DNA of 43,669 nt from Rhizobiales bacterium 65-79 (GTDB lineage Bacteria; Pseudomonadota; Alphaproteobacteria; Rhizobiales; Rhizobiaceae): contig MKRJ01000029.1 in the NCBI GenBank assembly GCA_001896885.1, positions 59,276 through 102,944 on the forward strand, given 5' to 3'. Position numbers and translations under genes: made by a program. The stretch's first letter is position 1; every line of letters begins with the position of its first letter. This document shows positions 16,448-27,308 of this stretch, piece after piece. The notes beneath the pieces were generated by a model, which searched no databases, was not told the origin of the DNA, and was given only the letters and a program-made list of their open reading frames with translations.

Positions 16448-18358
16448 TCAGTTGCGCGCCTTGCGGCCGCTGGCGCGGCCGGTGTTCTCGTCGGCCGCCT
16501 GGGGAGGGCGGCGCTGTGCGTTTTCCGCTGCCTGGGCGCGCATCAGGCGCTCGGCCGTCTCCTCGTCGCCCTCCTCCACCAGCCTCAGCCACAGCTCCTG
16601 CAGATTCTCGACATTGCCGCTTCGCAGGTTGAACTCGTTGTAGAGGTCGATGACATTGAGGAACGCCTCGCGCACGTCGAGCATGTCGGCATCGGGTCTC
16701 ACCTGCCAGTCGCCGAGCGCGATCAGTTCGCGCTCGATGCGCCCGAAATAATCGCCGATATCGCTGGCCAGCAGGCGCGTTCGCAGCCCGATCTTGTCCG
16801 CCTCCGCACCCTCGCCCAGGAAATGCAGGACGGCCGCGCGCAGGCGCTGCTCTTCCGCTCCCTGCAGCGCCAGGCGCTCGAATACGTCGTGGAATTCGTC
16901 GAGCAGGTCCGGATGGTTGGCGGCGAGCGCCACGATCAGACGCTCGCGCCGCAGCGGCGCGTCCGTCGAATGCGCCTGCCGCCAGCGCGCCAGCCCCGGC
17001 GTCTCGCGCACTTGATCGCGGCGGAAGCCCTTGCGCTCCGCGCCTCCGGGCTGCCACTTGCCGCGCCGGTCGGCCGGCGCGAAGAATTCGTGGACCCGCT
17101 CGCGCATGGCCTGGTTGTAGTGGCGCCTCACCGCCTCGTCGCGGATGCGGCCGGTCAGGTCGCGCAGGCGCTTCTCCAGTTCCGCCCTCCGCTCCGGCGT
17201 ATCGAAGACGCCGCCCTGCGTCTCGCGAGTCCATAACAGGTCGGCGAGCGGCAGCGCCTCCTCCAGCACCTTGCGGAAGGCTTCCGGCCCCGAGGCGCGC
17301 ACCAGATCGTCCGGATCCTGTCCTTCCGGCAGGAGCGCGAACCGCGCCGTGCGACCGGGCTGGATGGCCGGCAGGATGAGGTCCGCGGCCCGCCACGCGG
17401 CCCTGAGTCCCGCCTGGTCGCCGTCGAAGCAGAGCACCGGCTCACCCGCCATGCGCCAGAGCAGTTCCATCTGGTTCTCGGTCAGCGCCGTGCCGAGCGG
17501 CGCGACCGCATTGCCGAAGCCGGCCTGCGACAACGCGATGACGTCCATATAGCCCTCGACGGCGATGACCGTGCCGTCGCGGCCCTGCTCCTTCCTCGCG
17601 CGGGCGAAATTGTAGAGCACGTTGCCCTTGTGGAAGAGCTCGGTGTCGGGCGAGTTCATGTATTTGGCCGGCTGGTCCGGCGACAATGCCCGCCCGCCGA
17701 AGGCGATGATCCGCCCTTTCGAATCCGGGATCGGGAACATCACCCGATCGCGGAACCAGTCATAGGAGACGGGGATATCCGGCCCGTGGCGGACGAGACC
17801 GCAGGCCTCGATCTGGTCCTTCGCCACGCCCTTCCCAGCCAGGAATTCCTTAAGCGCATTGCGGCTCTCCGGCGCATAGCCCAGCCGGAACGTCTTCTGC
17901 GTTGCCGGCGTCAGCCCACGCTCCCGCAGATAGGCCCGCGCCTTGGCGCCTTCGGGCGACTGCAGCTTCTCCTCGAAGAACTTCGTCGCCAGTTCCATCA
18001 CGTCGTGCAGGCTGGCGCGCTCTTTCTCGCGTTTCTCCGCTTCCGGATCCCGCGCCGGCATCGGCACGCCTGCCATCTCGGCGACGCGCTCGACCGCCTC
18101 CGGGAAACTCATGCCGTCGAGTTCGGTGAGGAAGCGGAAATGGTCGCCGGACACGCCGCAACCGAAGCAATGGTAGCGGCCTTTCCTGTCCTCGCAGTGG
18201 AAGCTCGGCGTCTTCTCGCCATGGAAGGGGCAGCAGGCCCAGAAGTCGCCCCTGCTGGCGTTCGTCTTCCTCCGTTCCCATGCGACGCGCTGCCCGATCA
18301 CGGCCGAAATCGGTACGCGGTCGCGTATCTCGTCGAGGAAGGAATCAGAAAAGCGCAT
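16448..18358 (-). CDS. dnaG: DNA primase DnaG
   Basis: This 636-residue primase synthesises RNA primers at the replication fork. The N-terminal CHC2 zinc ribbon has Cys43 and His46 in CCPFHGEKTPSF and Cys64 and Cys67 in YHCFGCGVSGD. The catalytic core has YAPESRNALKEF and the Toprim motifs VIAVEGYMDVIAL (Glu) and VLCFDGDQAGLRAA (Asp-x-Asp). A C-terminal helicase-binding region is present though less conserved. The length is typical. It is usually followed by rpoD in bacteria, but here serS follows. It is divergent from the MFS gene. Confidence 0.96.
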   Translation of the reverse strand: MRFSDSFLDEIRDRVPISAVIGQRVAWERRKTNASRGDFWACCPFHGEKTPSFHCEDRKGRYHCFGCGVSGDHFRFLTELDGMSFPEAVERVAEMAGVPMPARDPEAEKREKERASLHDVMELATKFFEEKLQSPEGAKARAYLRERGLTPATQKTFRLGYAPESRNALKEFLAGKGVAKDQIEACGLVRHGPDIPVSYDWFRDRVMFPIPDSKGRIIAFGGRALSPDQPAKYMNSPDTELFHKGNVLYNFARARKEQGRDGTVIAVEGYMDVIALSQAGFGNAVAPLGTALTENQMELLWRMAGEPVLCFDGDQAGLRAAWRAADLILPAIQPGRTARFALLPEGQDPDDLVRASGPEAFRKVLEEALPLADLLWTRETQGGVFDTPERRAELEKRLRDLTGRIRDEAVRRHYNQAMRERVHEFFAPADRRGKWQPGGAERKGFRRDQVRETPGLARWRQAHSTDAPLRRERLIVALAANHPDLLDEFHDVFERLALQGAEEQRLRAAVLHFLGEGAEADKIGLRTRLLASDIGDYFGRIERELIALGDWQVRPDADMLDVREAFLNVIDLYNEFNLRSGNVENLQELWLRLVEEGDEETAERLMRAQAAENAQRRPPQAADENTGRASGRKARN

Positions 18359-18569
18359 TCGTGGAACTTAACTCCTGCTGGCCTCATATAGACAGCGAGG
18401 AATGCCACAGCGACCGATGAATTGCGTCCATGCCCGCTGTTCACAGCGCGATTCTCGAAGCGATGCCTCGCATGTGCAAAAGATTCTGATCGTTCGATCA
18501 GCATTTCTGTCTTGTATGGCCGGGTAGCCCGTGCTGTCTGGCCGCCTTCCGAAAATCCGGCGAAATACC

Positions 18570-19772
18570 ATGTCCCCTCCCCTCATCGCCCTTTTCATCG
18601 CCGCCTTCGCCTTCGGCACGACCGAGTTCGTCATCGCCGGCGTGTTGCCGGAGGTCGCGGAGGGACTGCAAGTCGGCGTGCCCACGGCCGGTTACCTCGT
18701 CTCGGGCTACGCGCTCGGCATCGCCATCGGCGGGCCGCTGCTCACCATCGCGGCGGCGCGGGTGCCGCGGCGAACGCTGATCATCGCGCTCACCCTCGCC
18801 TTCGTCGTCGGACAGGCCGCCTGTGCGCTCGCCCCGAATTTCCTCTCGATGCTTGCCTTCCGCTTCGCGACCGCGATCGCCCATGGCTGCTTCTTCGGCG
18901 TAGCCATGGTCGTCGCCGTCGGCCTCGTGCCGCCGGCGGCGCGCGGCCGGGCGGTCGCCGTCGTGCTGGCCGGCCTCACCATATCCAACATCGTCGGCGT
19001 GCCGGCCGGCACGGCGATCGGCAATTTCTGGGGATGGCGCTCGACCTTCTGGGCGATGTTCGCCCTCGGCATCGTGGCGGCGGCCGCGGCCGCAACCCTC
19101 CTGCCGCGGAAGGCCGTCCCGTCCTCCGAACCGGTAGGCCTCGCAACAGAGACCCGCGTGCTCGCCCGCCAGCAGGTATGGACCTCGCTGATCATCATGC
19201 TGATGCTGATGATGGCCCAGTTCGTGCCATTCACCTACATCACGCCGATGCTCCGCGAGGTAACGCATCTGAGCGAAGACACCGTTCCCTGGATGCTGCT
19301 CCTCATCGGCCTCGGCTCCACCCTTGGCGTCTTCGCCGGCGGCAAGCTCGCCGACGGCAATCTGATGCGTTGGCTGGTCGTGCTTCTGCTCGTCCAGGCC
19401 GTCTCGCTCCTCACGGTCTGGCTGGCCAGCCCCCACGCGCTGCAGATGGCGGCGGCGCTCTTCGTCTGGGGCGCGCTGAGCTTCTCGATCGGCACCGCGG
19501 TGCAGACGCGCATCCTCGCCTGGACGGCCGATGCGCCGAACCTCGCCTCCTCGCTCATCCCCTCGGGCTTCAACATCGGCATCGCGCTTGCAGCGTCGAT
19601 CGGCGCCATGCTGCTCGACGCCGGCTACGGCTATCGCAGCCTGCCGCTCGTCGGCGTCGCGGCGATGGTCGTCGGAGCCGGCGTCGCCCTCCTCTCTTCC
19701 GCCGCCGAGCGCCGCGCGGGCAGTACGCCGCCGACCGCCATCGGACAGGCCGAGGCGCCGGGCCGATGCTGA
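18570..19772 (+). CDS. MFS transporter, DHA1-type drug/sugar efflux
   Basis: This 400-residue major facilitator has about 12 membrane helices and no extra domain. The N-terminus ALFIAAFAFGTTEFVIAGVL and SGYALGIAIGGPLL are typical of the AraJ/YdhP/Cml-like DHA1 group. The antiporter motif C-like sequence GVPAGTAIGNFWGWRSTFW (about 148-166) supports proton-coupled export. The substrate cannot be deduced. The ATG at 18570 (MSPPLIALFI) is chosen because upstream residues are basic and non-conserved. It is divergent from dnaG with about 210 bp between them; no regulator gene is adjacent. Confidence 0.85.
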   Translation: MSPPLIALFIAAFAFGTTEFVIAGVLPEVAEGLQVGVPTAGYLVSGYALGIAIGGPLLTIAAARVPRRTLIIALTLAFVVGQAACALAPNFLSMLAFRFATAIAHGCFFGVAMVVAVGLVPPAARGRAVAVVLAGLTISNIVGVPAGTAIGNFWGWRSTFWAMFALGIVAAAAAATLLPRKAVPSSEPVGLATETRVLARQQVWTSLIIMLMLMMAQFVPFTYITPMLREVTHLSEDTVPWMLLLIGLGSTLGVFAGGKLADGNLMRWLVVLLLVQAVSLLTVWLASPHALQMAAALFVWGALSFSIGTAVQTRILAWTADAPNLASSLIPSGFNIGIALAASIGAMLLDAGYGYRSLPLVGVAAMVVGAGVALLSSAAERRAGSTPPTAIGQAEAPGRC

Positions 19773-19926
19773 TTTTCCTGCTCGCTTGCACACCTGCCCA
19801 AAAGGCGCGATATCTTAACCGGCTAATCGAATCGGCCGCTGGAAAACCGTTCGGGACTCGCTATTTGTCTGGCATGGCCAACTTCATTGTGACCCTCCGT
19901 CGGCCGACGCGCCGGGCCCGGTCCGC

Positions 19927-21591
19927 ATGAGCGGCTCGATCGTCCTCGTCCATCTGGCGGGCGCGGTGGCGCTGCTCCTGTGGGCGACGCGCATGGTCCG
20001 CACCGGCGTCGAGCGCGCCTATGGCGACGTGCTGCGCCAGAAGCTGCGCTCGACGATGCGGAACCCCTTCCTTTCGGCGGGAACGGGCGCTGCGCTCGCG
20101 ATCGCGCTGCAAAGCTCGACGGCGGTCACGCTGCTGATCGGCTCCTTCGCCGGTTCCGGCATCGTCACCGGCCTTTCCGGCATTCTCGCCGTGCGCGGCG
20201 CGGAGGTGGGATCGGCCCTTGTCGCCAAGATCCTGAGCTACGACCTGTCGCTCCTCGTCCCCATCTGCCTGATCGCGGGAACGGTGATGTTCCGCGCCAC
20301 CGAGGAACGTTCCTGGCGGCAGCTCGGCCGCATCGTCTTCGGCGTCGGGCTGATGATCCTGTCGCTCCAGATGATGAACGCCGCGACCGAGCCCTTGCGC
20401 GATTCGAGCCTGCTGCCCGTCATCATCGACTATCTGTCGGGCGATCCGGTCACCGCCTTCCTTTTGGCCGGACTGATGACGTGGCTGTTCCATTCGTCGA
20501 TTGCCGGCGTGCTGCTCCTGATGGCGCTGGCCGGAAAGGGCATCATCCATCCCGAGCTCGCCATCGTCATGGTTCTCGGCGTCAATCTCGGCAGTTCGGT
20601 GATCGCGCCGCTCCTGACCCGCGGCGCTCCGCCCGCCGAGCGCGTCGTCCCGCTCGGCAACCTGCTGATGCGGGGCGCCGGCTCCATCGTCATGCTGGCG
20701 CTCTACATGACGTTCAGGCCGCGGATGGATTTCCTCGGCGCCGACGCGGTCAGCCAGATCGTCAACGCGCATATCCTCTTCAATGTCATCATCCTGATCG
20801 CCGGCATCCCGCTTTCCGGCCTGGTGCTGAAGGCGACGGAGGCGGTCGTCGCCTTGAGCCAGCCGGCGGAGCCCGAGCAGCCCGGCGAGATGGAGGAACT
20901 CTCCGCCCTCAACAAGGCGGCGCTCGCCCATCCTGGCCAGGCGCTCGCCAACGCGACCCGCGAGGTCGTCAGGGTATGCGAGATCATCGAGATCATGCTG
21001 AGGCGCATCATCGAGCTCTATGAGGCGCCGGATCCGAAGAAGATGAGCGAACTCGCCGCCCTCGACGATCGCGTCGATCGGCTGCACGCCGGCATCAAGC
21101 TATACCTCGCCAGGATCGCGACCGGCGAGATGTCCGAAAGGGAGGCGGCGCGCTGCCAGGAACTGCTCGGCGCCTGCGTCAAGCTCGAGCAGGTCGGCGA
21201 CATCATCGTCCGCAACATGCTGCCGCAGGCGCAGAAGAAGCTGAAACGCGGCATCGACTTCACGCCGGAAGGCTGGCGCGAACTGTCCGGCTTCCATGCG
21301 GCCGTTCTCGCCAACGCGCGGCTCGCCTTCAACCTCCTCGTCAACCGCGATCCGGTGACGGCGCGCCAGCTCGTCGCCGAGAAGGACCGGCTGCGCGACG
21401 TCGAGAAGGAAACGAGCCGCCGTCATTTCGAGCGGCTGCGCGAAGGCACGGAGAAAAGCGTCGAGACGAGTTCCATTCACCTCGACACCATCCGCGACCT
21501 GAAGCAGATCAACTCGCTGCTCGCCTCGATCGCCTATCCCGTGCTTGAGGAAAGCGGGGAACTGTCGGGCTCGCGCCTGCGCGCGATCTGA
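19927..21591 (+). CDS. Na/Pi cotransporter family protein with PhoU-like domain
   Basis: This 554-residue membrane protein of the NptA/YjbB family is predicted to move phosphate coupled to sodium. The first repeat contains the QSSTAVTLL motif (62-70), and the second has LGVNLGSSVIAPLLTRG (about 217-233). Hydrophobic helices fill residues 1-315. The cytosolic C-terminus (about 340-545) is helical and PhoU-like (GACVKLEQVGDIIVRNML). The direction of transport is uncertain, since YjbB-type proteins can export phosphate. It stands alone about 150 bp after the MFS gene. ppk and ppx are nearby but not in the same operon. Confidence 0.87.
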   Translation: MSGSIVLVHLAGAVALLLWATRMVRTGVERAYGDVLRQKLRSTMRNPFLSAGTGAALAIALQSSTAVTLLIGSFAGSGIVTGLSGILAVRGAEVGSALVAKILSYDLSLLVPICLIAGTVMFRATEERSWRQLGRIVFGVGLMILSLQMMNAATEPLRDSSLLPVIIDYLSGDPVTAFLLAGLMTWLFHSSIAGVLLLMALAGKGIIHPELAIVMVLGVNLGSSVIAPLLTRGAPPAERVVPLGNLLMRGAGSIVMLALYMTFRPRMDFLGADAVSQIVNAHILFNVIILIAGIPLSGLVLKATEAVVALSQPAEPEQPGEMEELSALNKAALAHPGQALANATREVVRVCEIIEIMLRRIIELYEAPDPKKMSELAALDDRVDRLHAGIKLYLARIATGEMSEREAARCQELLGACVKLEQVGDIIVRNMLPQAQKKLKRGIDFTPEGWRELSGFHAAVLANARLAFNLLVNRDPVTARQLVAEKDRLRDVEKETSRRHFERLREGTEKSVETSSIHLDTIRDLKQINSLLASIAYPVLEESGELSGSRLRAI

Positions 21592-21788
21592 GCATCGCCT
21601 GGCAGGCCCCGTTCGGGCGAGCGCTGCGGCCCCTGGCGCGGGAAGCCTGATCTCCGTCGGCAGCGGCCGATCCAGGATGCGCGGCGGCGGTGATCGCGGG
21701 TTTACCATTTCGCCAATTCCCGGTTGAGGCGCCCGCTGCCGCGCCGTAATAGAGGTTGCATAGCTTTGCGCCGGGCATGGGGGATGGA

Positions 21789-22346
21789 ATGGCGTACCGG
21801 ACAGCTTTTTCCGCGCCGCCGGCATTCGGCAGGCGCGGGGCCAGCCCCAGGCTGGCGTTGCAACCGGCGCAAGCATTGGACGACAGCGAACTTTTTTCGC
21901 TTTTTGTCGGACCCAACGCCGGAAAATTCGAAGCCACACGAGACAAAATCCATGCCGCCGGCGGCAAAAGCCGTATGGTCCGGAGTTGGTCGTGGCCGGC
22001 TTTCCTGGTTCCCCAGATATGGCTGCTCTATCGCAAGCAATGGGGCATGGCGCTGGCAATCACCGTTCTGCCGATGCTCTTCGCCTATCTCATCGGCAGC
22101 CGTGGGGCGTCGGGCCTGACGATCGCAATTCTGATGGGCATGTGGGGCCGCAGCCTCTACGTCACGGCCGCGGAACAGAGGATCGCGAAAATTGGCGCAC
22201 TTGGGCTCGGCGCCGCCGAGACTCGGGAGCGCGTCCGCAGAGCCGGAGGGGTCTCCCGCGTCGCCGCCATCATCGGCTCGATCGTCCTCGCGCTCTGCAT
22301 AGCCATCCTCGTCCTGGCTGAACTGCAAGCCAAGCACCTGCATTGA
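21789..22346 (+). CDS. DUF2628 family membrane protein
   Basis: This 185-residue protein has a soluble N-terminal part of about 55 residues (DDSELFSLFVGPNAGKFEA), then RSWSWPAFLVPQIWLLYRKQ, the DUF2628 signature. Hydrophobic segments ALAITVLPMLFAYLIGSR and the C-terminal IIGSIVLALCIAILVLAEL follow. The function is unknown. The ATG at 21789 is preferred because GGGGGA lies just upstream; TTG 21756 and ATG 21777 are alternatives. The next gene, a PrsW-type protease, starts 12 bp downstream, so the two are probably co-expressed. Confidence 0.7.
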   Translation: MAYRTAFSAPPAFGRRGASPRLALQPAQALDDSELFSLFVGPNAGKFEATRDKIHAAGGKSRMVRSWSWPAFLVPQIWLLYRKQWGMALAITVLPMLFAYLIGSRGASGLTIAILMGMWGRSLYVTAAEQRIAKIGALGLGAAETRERVRRAGGVSRVAAIIGSIVLALCIAILVLAELQAKHLH

Positions 22347-22358
22347 CGGGAGCTGCCG

Positions 22359-23384
22359 GTGGACGGCTTTCCCTTACGCCTTCTCATCGTCATGGCCGCC
22401 TTTGCGCCGGCTTTGCCGATCGGAACGCTGCTGGCCGCGATTTCGGCGAGGCGGGGGCGTCCGCCCTGTTTTTCGATCGCCTTAGTCGCCGGAGCGTTGT
22501 CGGTCTTCTGCGCTTTTCTCGTGTTCCTGCTGAAGCCGGTGGCCGATCTGATCGTGGCGCCCTGGGCGAGCGGCCTCTTCCATGCCTTTGTCCTGGCTGC
22601 CGTGCCCGAGGAGTCGATAAAGCTGTGCCTGTTCCTCGGCATCGTCCTTCGGCACGAAGATGTCGACCCGGATCATGACGCAATTATATCAGGCGGCTGG
22701 CTGGGGCTCGGCTTCGCCTTGCTGGAGAATTTCTTCTATGTTTCGCAGCACCATGCATGGTGGGCGCTTGCGGGCATACGCATGGCGACCGCGGTTCCGG
22801 ACCACGTTATCCTCGGCCTTGTCATGGGCGCTCTGGTTGCCCGGGCGCGTGGTGGTGGCGGCGGCTGGCTGTTGGCCCTCGGCATTCCTGTCCTGCTTCA
22901 TGGCCTCTACGACTGGCCGCCGCTGGCGGCACGCGGATACGCGCCCGGCTCGACCGCCATGCTGATGTGGCTTTCGTTCGCAATTCCGGTTCTGCTCGTC
23001 ATGGCCGCGATAGCGGCGTTCTGGATCGGGCCAGAACTCGCCGCCAATGGCGGAACGACGCTTGGCCTCGCGATGGATCCCGTGACGTCGCGAAGGTGGC
23101 AGCGCCGCGGGACTTGGGCGGCCGTTCTGCTCATTGTCATCGCGGCCGCATGCATCGCGCTGGCCTGCTCGTTGGCGATAGCGCGACCATCTTCTTTCTG
23201 GCTGCTCGCCGGCGCCGGCATTCTTCCCCTTGGCCTTGCCGGATTGTGGCGGCAGAGCCGGCCGGTGAGCACAGCCGCCCTCCCCTCGTTTGCCGGGACC
23301 AGCCAGCGCGATGACGAATCGCGGATGGAGGCGCGTATCCGGCGCATTGTGGATCAGCCGACCGTTCCGCGCGCCGCGCCATGA
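22359..23384 (+). CDS. PrsW-family intramembrane metalloprotease
   Basis: This 341-residue polytopic protein belongs to the PrsW (CAAX-protease-like) family, which in Bacillus cleaves anti-sigma factor RsiW. The predicted active-site residues are visible: Glu84-Glu85 and Lys88 in VPEESIKL, Glu123 and Asn124 in GFALLENFFY, His149 in VPDHVILG, and His181 and Asp185 in HGLYD. About eight or nine membrane helices surround them, and the C-terminal tail of 50 residues is soluble. The start is a GTG at 22359. The DUF2628 protein encoded 12 bp upstream could be its partner or substrate; this is inference. Confidence 0.85.
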   Translation: MDGFPLRLLIVMAAFAPALPIGTLLAAISARRGRPPCFSIALVAGALSVFCAFLVFLLKPVADLIVAPWASGLFHAFVLAAVPEESIKLCLFLGIVLRHEDVDPDHDAIISGGWLGLGFALLENFFYVSQHHAWWALAGIRMATAVPDHVILGLVMGALVARARGGGGGWLLALGIPVLLHGLYDWPPLAARGYAPGSTAMLMWLSFAIPVLLVMAAIAAFWIGPELAANGGTTLGLAMDPVTSRRWQRRGTWAAVLLIVIAAACIALACSLAIARPSSFWLLAGAGILPLGLAGLWRQSRPVSTAALPSFAGTSQRDDESRMEARIRRIVDQPTVPRAAP

Positions 23385-23430
23385 GCGCGATCGTGTGACG
23401 CGCAGCCAAACGACCTGGAGGAAGCGGCCC

Positions 23431-24945
23431 CTATTCCTCGACCGCCAGTTCCATGGGCTGGCCGAGCAGCTTAGCCAATTGCGCCAGCCGGCCGGCGGGC
23501 CGCTCGCCGACGAGCGCGGCATGGCGCGCAGGTACCAGAAGAACCAGCGTGCCGTCGTCGCGCTTCATCCATCGGAGGCCCGGCATGACGCCCGGCATCG
23601 ACGCCGTGAACAGATAGACGACCCTGAGAAGCGCGCCGAGGAGACGCGCGCGCTCCAGATAATGCGGACCGGCGAGCGCCTTGATCTCGGGCGCGGCCAC
23701 GTCCTCGTAGATGCCCTCATGGCGATAGAGGTTGGTCAGCGCCAGGAAGGCGCGGCCGGGATGGTCGACGCCGATGAACGAACCGTGCGCGATGATGTTG
23801 AGCGATTGCGTGCCGCGATATTCCGGATGCGCCCGCCAGCCCGTGTCGGCGAGCAGGCAGGCAGCGCGGCGGTAGCGCGCCTCGTCGTCCGTCTCCGCGA
23901 TGCCGAAGACGGCGAAAGCCTCGCCGGTCCATTCGACGAGTTCGTGCGCATGCGTCACCGAGCGCGCCCTGAGCACCGCCATCTCCTCCGACGCCGATAT
24001 CAGGGGATCGAGACGCTGTTCGGACGGCGACAGGAGCGAGTAGAGATAGCCTTCGCGCACGCCGAGGGCGGAGACGACGATGTTCTTGGGCTCCATCACG
24101 CGGATGATTTCCTGAAGCACGATCGCGCCATAGGGGAGCAGCGCGCGCCGGCTCTTGGGAATGCGCTCGATATACCTCATCCTGCCCATGTCGTTGCTGG
24201 CGACCTGCTTGAGGAAATCGCCGATCGCCGATGGCGCCATCTCGTAATGGTGCATCACGGCGAGCGGATAGTTCGTCACGTTCATGTGCAGCCGGGCGAG
24301 GTTCCGCCAGGTGCCGCCGACGCAATAGAACGTCCTGCCCTTCCCCTCCGGCAGAAGCGTCGCCCGCGCGATCTCCTCGCGCACGATCTTCTGCGCGGCG
24401 GAAGGCGAATTCTTCGCCATGTCCTGCAGCCTCAGCCCCCCGAGCGGCAGGGTGATGCCGTCGCCGATCTCCTCTCCCTTGACGTCGACCAGTTCGAGAC
24501 TGCCGCCGCCGAGGTCGCCGGCGATCCCGTCCGCCGGATGGAACGCGGAGATGACGCCGAGCGCCGAGTAATGGGCCTCCTCGCGGCCGGAAAGCACCTG
24601 GATCTCGGTGCCGAGGATCTCTTCGGCCCGGTGGATGAAATCCATGCCGTTCTCCGCCTCGCGCGCGGCGGCGGTGGCGATCACGTGCAGCGTCTCGGCG
24701 CCGGCCTGCTCGGAGAGCGCGCGGAAGCGCCGGAATTCCTCGACCGCGCGCTTGACCGCTTCCGGGTCGAGCCTGCCGGTCGAGACGATCCCCCGGCCGA
24801 GGCCGGCGAGCATCTTCTCGTTGAAGAGCACGGTCGGCGCCCGCGCCACCCCCTCATAGACCACGAGGCGAATTGAGTTCGACCCGATGTCGATGACGGA
24901 GATCGGACGACGATCCTGCAGGCGCCCCTGCGAGCCGGCTATCAT
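23431..24945 (-). CDS. ppx: Exopolyphosphatase / guanosine pentaphosphate phosphohydrolase (Ppx/GppA)
   Basis: This 504-residue member of the actin-like ASKHA superfamily removes terminal phosphates from polyphosphate and possibly from pppGpp. The phosphate-binding loop [14 protein letters not shown] (19-32) and [13 protein letters not shown] are diagnostic, and an HD-like C-terminal extension with [20 protein letters not shown]-like residues follows. The start ATG overlaps the ppk stop by four bases, so both genes are translated together. Placing synthesis and breakdown of polyphosphate in one operon is common. Confidence 0.93.
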   Translation of the reverse strand: MIAGSQGRLQDRRPISVIDIGSNSIRLVVYEGVARAPTVLFNEKMLAGLGRGIVSTGRLDPEAVKRAVEEFRRFRALSEQAGAETLHVIATAAAREAENGMDFIHRAEEILGTEIQVLSGREEAHYSALGVISAFHPADGIAGDLGGGSLELVDVKGEEIGDGITLPLGGLRLQDMAKNSPSAAQKIVREEIARATLLPEGKGRTFYCVGGTWRNLARLHMNVTNYPLAVMHHYEMAPSAIGDFLKQVASNDMGRMRYIERIPKSRRALLPYGAIVLQEIIRVMEPKNIVVSALGVREGYLYSLLSPSEQRLDPLISASEEMAVLRARSVTHAHELVEWTGEAFAVFGIAETDDEARYRRAACLLADTGWRAHPEYRGTQSLNIIAHGSFIGVDHPGRAFLALTNLYRHEGIYEDVAAPEIKALAGPHYLERARLLGALLRVVYLFTASMPGVMPGLRWMKRDDGTLVLLVPARHAALVGERPAGRLAQLAKLLGQPMELAVEE

Positions 24946-27152
24946 GCGGTGGGGGCTGCCCCGGCCTTCTTGGCCCGCTTGTGGCGGGCGATGCGTTTCG
25001 GCGCATGGATCTTCAGCGCGTCGCCCCGTCCCGACAGGCTCGGATTGGTCATGAAATATTCCTGTGCATTGAACGGTTCCTCCCCTTCTTCGGGAGCCAG
25101 GCGGCGCGAGGTGCCATCCGCCATTACTTCGAAACTCTGCTGGTTGTCCATGATGTTTCCCAGCATGATCTGGCCGAGCACCTGTTCATGCACCGTCGGG
25201 TTGGTGATGGGAACCAGCGCCTCGACGCGCCTGTCGAGGTTGCGGGGCATCATGTCGGCCGAGGATATATAAACGATCGCATCGTCCGACGGCAGGCCCC
25301 GGCCGTTGCCGAAGCAATAGATGCGGCCATGTTCCAGGAAGCGGCCGACGATCGACTTCACCCGGATATTCTCCGACAGGCCCCTCACCTGCGGCCTGAG
25401 GCAGCAGATGCCACGCACGACGAGGTCGATCTCCACCCCCGCGCCGCTCGCCGCGTAAAGCGCGTCGATGACGATCGGATCGACCAGGGCATTCATCTTC
25501 ATCCAGATCTGGGCCGGGCGGCCTGCCTTGGCATGGCCCATCTCGTCCTCGATATGGCCGAGGATGCGGCTCCTCAAGGTGAAGGGCGAGATCGCCAGCG
25601 CCATCTTCTTCGCCGGCTCGGCATAGCCGGTGATGAAGTTGAAGATTTGTGCCACGTCATGCGCGATCTGCGGATCGCAGGTGAAGTAGGAAAGGTCGGT
25701 ATAGATGCGCGCCGTGATCGGATGGTAGTTACCGGTGCCGAGATGCACGTAATTGCGCAGCCGCGTGTCCTCGCGCCGGACGATCAGCGACATCTTGGCA
25801 TGGGTCTTCAGTTCGATGAAGCCGAAGACGACCTGCACGCCGGCGCGTTCCAGATCGCGTGCCCAGCGGATATTGGCTTCCTCGTCGAAGCGCGCCTTAA
25901 GCTCGACCAGCGCCGTGACCGACTTTCCGGCTTCCGCCGCGTCGATCAGCGCGCGCACGATCGGACTGTCGTTGGAAGTGCGGTAGAGCGTCTGCTTGAT
26001 CGCCACCACATCGGGGTCGAGCGCCGCCTGGCGCAGGAACTGCACCACGACATCGAAGGATTCGTATGGATGGTGGACGATCAGGTCCTTCTCGCGGATG
26101 GCGGCGAAGCAGTCTCCGGCATGTTCGCGGATGCGCTCCGGGAAGCGCGGATTGTAGGGCGGGAATTTCAGGTCGTCGCGCGGCAGCGCCACGATCTCCG
26201 AAATCTGGTTGACGGCGAGCGGCCCCGGCAACACGCTGATGCGGCCTGACGAGACGCCGAGTTCACTGGCGACGAATTCACGCAGCGCTTCCGGCATCGC
26301 GCTGTCGAACTCGATCCGGATCACCGAACCGCGGCGGCGGCGCTTCAGCGCCGTCTCGAACAGGCGCACGAGGTCCTCCGCCTCCTCCTCCACCTCGATG
26401 TCGGAATCGCGGATGATGCGGAACGTGCCGGAGCCCTTCACCTCGTAGCCGGGGAAGAGCTTGCCGATGAAGAGCGCGACCACCTCCTCCAGCGTGATGA
26501 AGCGCACCGTGCCCTTGCGGTCGGGAAGACGGATGAAGCGCTTCAGCGCCACCGGCAGGCGCAGGAGCGCCGTCATCTCCTCATTGTCGCGCCGGTGGCG
26601 CAGCGTCAGCGCAATGGAGAAGCCGAGATTGGGGATGAACGGGAAGGGATGCGCCGGATCGATCGAGAGCGGCGTCAGCACCGGGAAGATCGCTTCAAGG
26701 AAATGTTCCTTCAGCCATCCGAGATCGTCCCTGTTGAGGACGTCGGCGCCGACGATCTCGATGTGCTCCTTCTTCATCAGGGCGCGCAGGCTGGACAGGC
26801 TTGCCTGCTGTTCATGCTGCAACCGGCCCACCTCGAGCAGGATGCGGTCGAGTTGTTCTTCCGGCGTGCGGCCGTCGGCGCTGCGGGTGACGATCGACTG
26901 GCGCACCTGGCCGGCAAGGCCGGCGACCCGCACCATGAAGAACTCATCGAGATTGTCCGCGGAAATGGAGAGGAAGCGCACGCGCTCCAGAAGCGGATGG
27001 TGCGGGTTCTGCGATTCCTCGAGCACCCGGCGGTTGAACTGCAGCCACGAGAACTCGCGATTGACGAAACGGTCGGGATTGTCGGCGATGGCCTTCCCGT
27101 CCGGCGTCGGCTCGTTCTTGAATTCGGTTTGGACCGGCTTCAGTTCGTTCAT
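24942..27152 (-). CDS. ppk1: Polyphosphate kinase 1
   Basis: This 736-residue enzyme makes polyphosphate from ATP reversibly. N-terminal and head domains include [17 protein letters not shown] and the [16 protein letters not shown] region. The catalytic phosphohistidine is in [16 protein letters not shown], and the second conserved His is in [19 protein letters not shown]-equivalent text reads [12 protein letters not shown]. The length is typical of the family. It is first in the ppk-ppx operon and divergent from the zinc-finger gene. I see no clear Pho box in the 156-bp upstream spacer. Confidence 0.96.
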   Translation of the reverse strand: MNELKPVQTEFKNEPTPDGKAIADNPDRFVNREFSWLQFNRRVLEESQNPHHPLLERVRFLSISADNLDEFFMVRVAGLAGQVRQSIVTRSADGRTPEEQLDRILLEVGRLQHEQQASLSSLRALMKKEHIEIVGADVLNRDDLGWLKEHFLEAIFPVLTPLSIDPAHPFPFIPNLGFSIALTLRHRRDNEEMTALLRLPVALKRFIRLPDRKGTVRFITLEEVVALFIGKLFPGYEVKGSGTFRIIRDSDIEVEEEAEDLVRLFETALKRRRRGSVIRIEFDSAMPEALREFVASELGVSSGRISVLPGPLAVNQISEIVALPRDDLKFPPYNPRFPERIREHAGDCFAAIREKDLIVHHPYESFDVVVQFLRQAALDPDVVAIKQTLYRTSNDSPIVRALIDAAEAGKSVTALVELKARFDEEANIRWARDLERAGVQVVFGFIELKTHAKMSLIVRREDTRLRNYVHLGTGNYHPITARIYTDLSYFTCDPQIAHDVAQIFNFITGYAEPAKKMALAISPFTLRSRILGHIEDEMGHAKAGRPAQIWMKMNALVDPIVIDALYAASGAGVEIDLVVRGICCLRPQVRGLSENIRVKSIVGRFLEHGRIYCFGNGRGLPSDDAIVYISSADMMPRNLDRRVEALVPITNPTVHEQVLGQIMLGNIMDNQQSFEVMADGTSRRLAPEEGEEPFNAQEYFMTNPSLSGRGDALKIHAPKRIARHKRAKKAGAAPTA

Positions 27153-27308
27153 CTTCGACCCGTTCGATCGTCGCGTGCTACGATCCGTCCTCCTCTCACG
27201 CTTTTACGACAAACTCGTATCACATATCTTGCATCGGACGTTTATATGTTACAAACGCTGGCTTCGGGCGGGACCTCACGCCCGTGAGGATTTCCAGCGG
27301 AGACGACC

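Noticed and set aside
18498-19793. 431-residue minus-strand frame opposite the MFS gene
   Set aside because: The composition is Arg/Gly/Glu/Asp rich, as expected from the complement of a membrane-protein gene.
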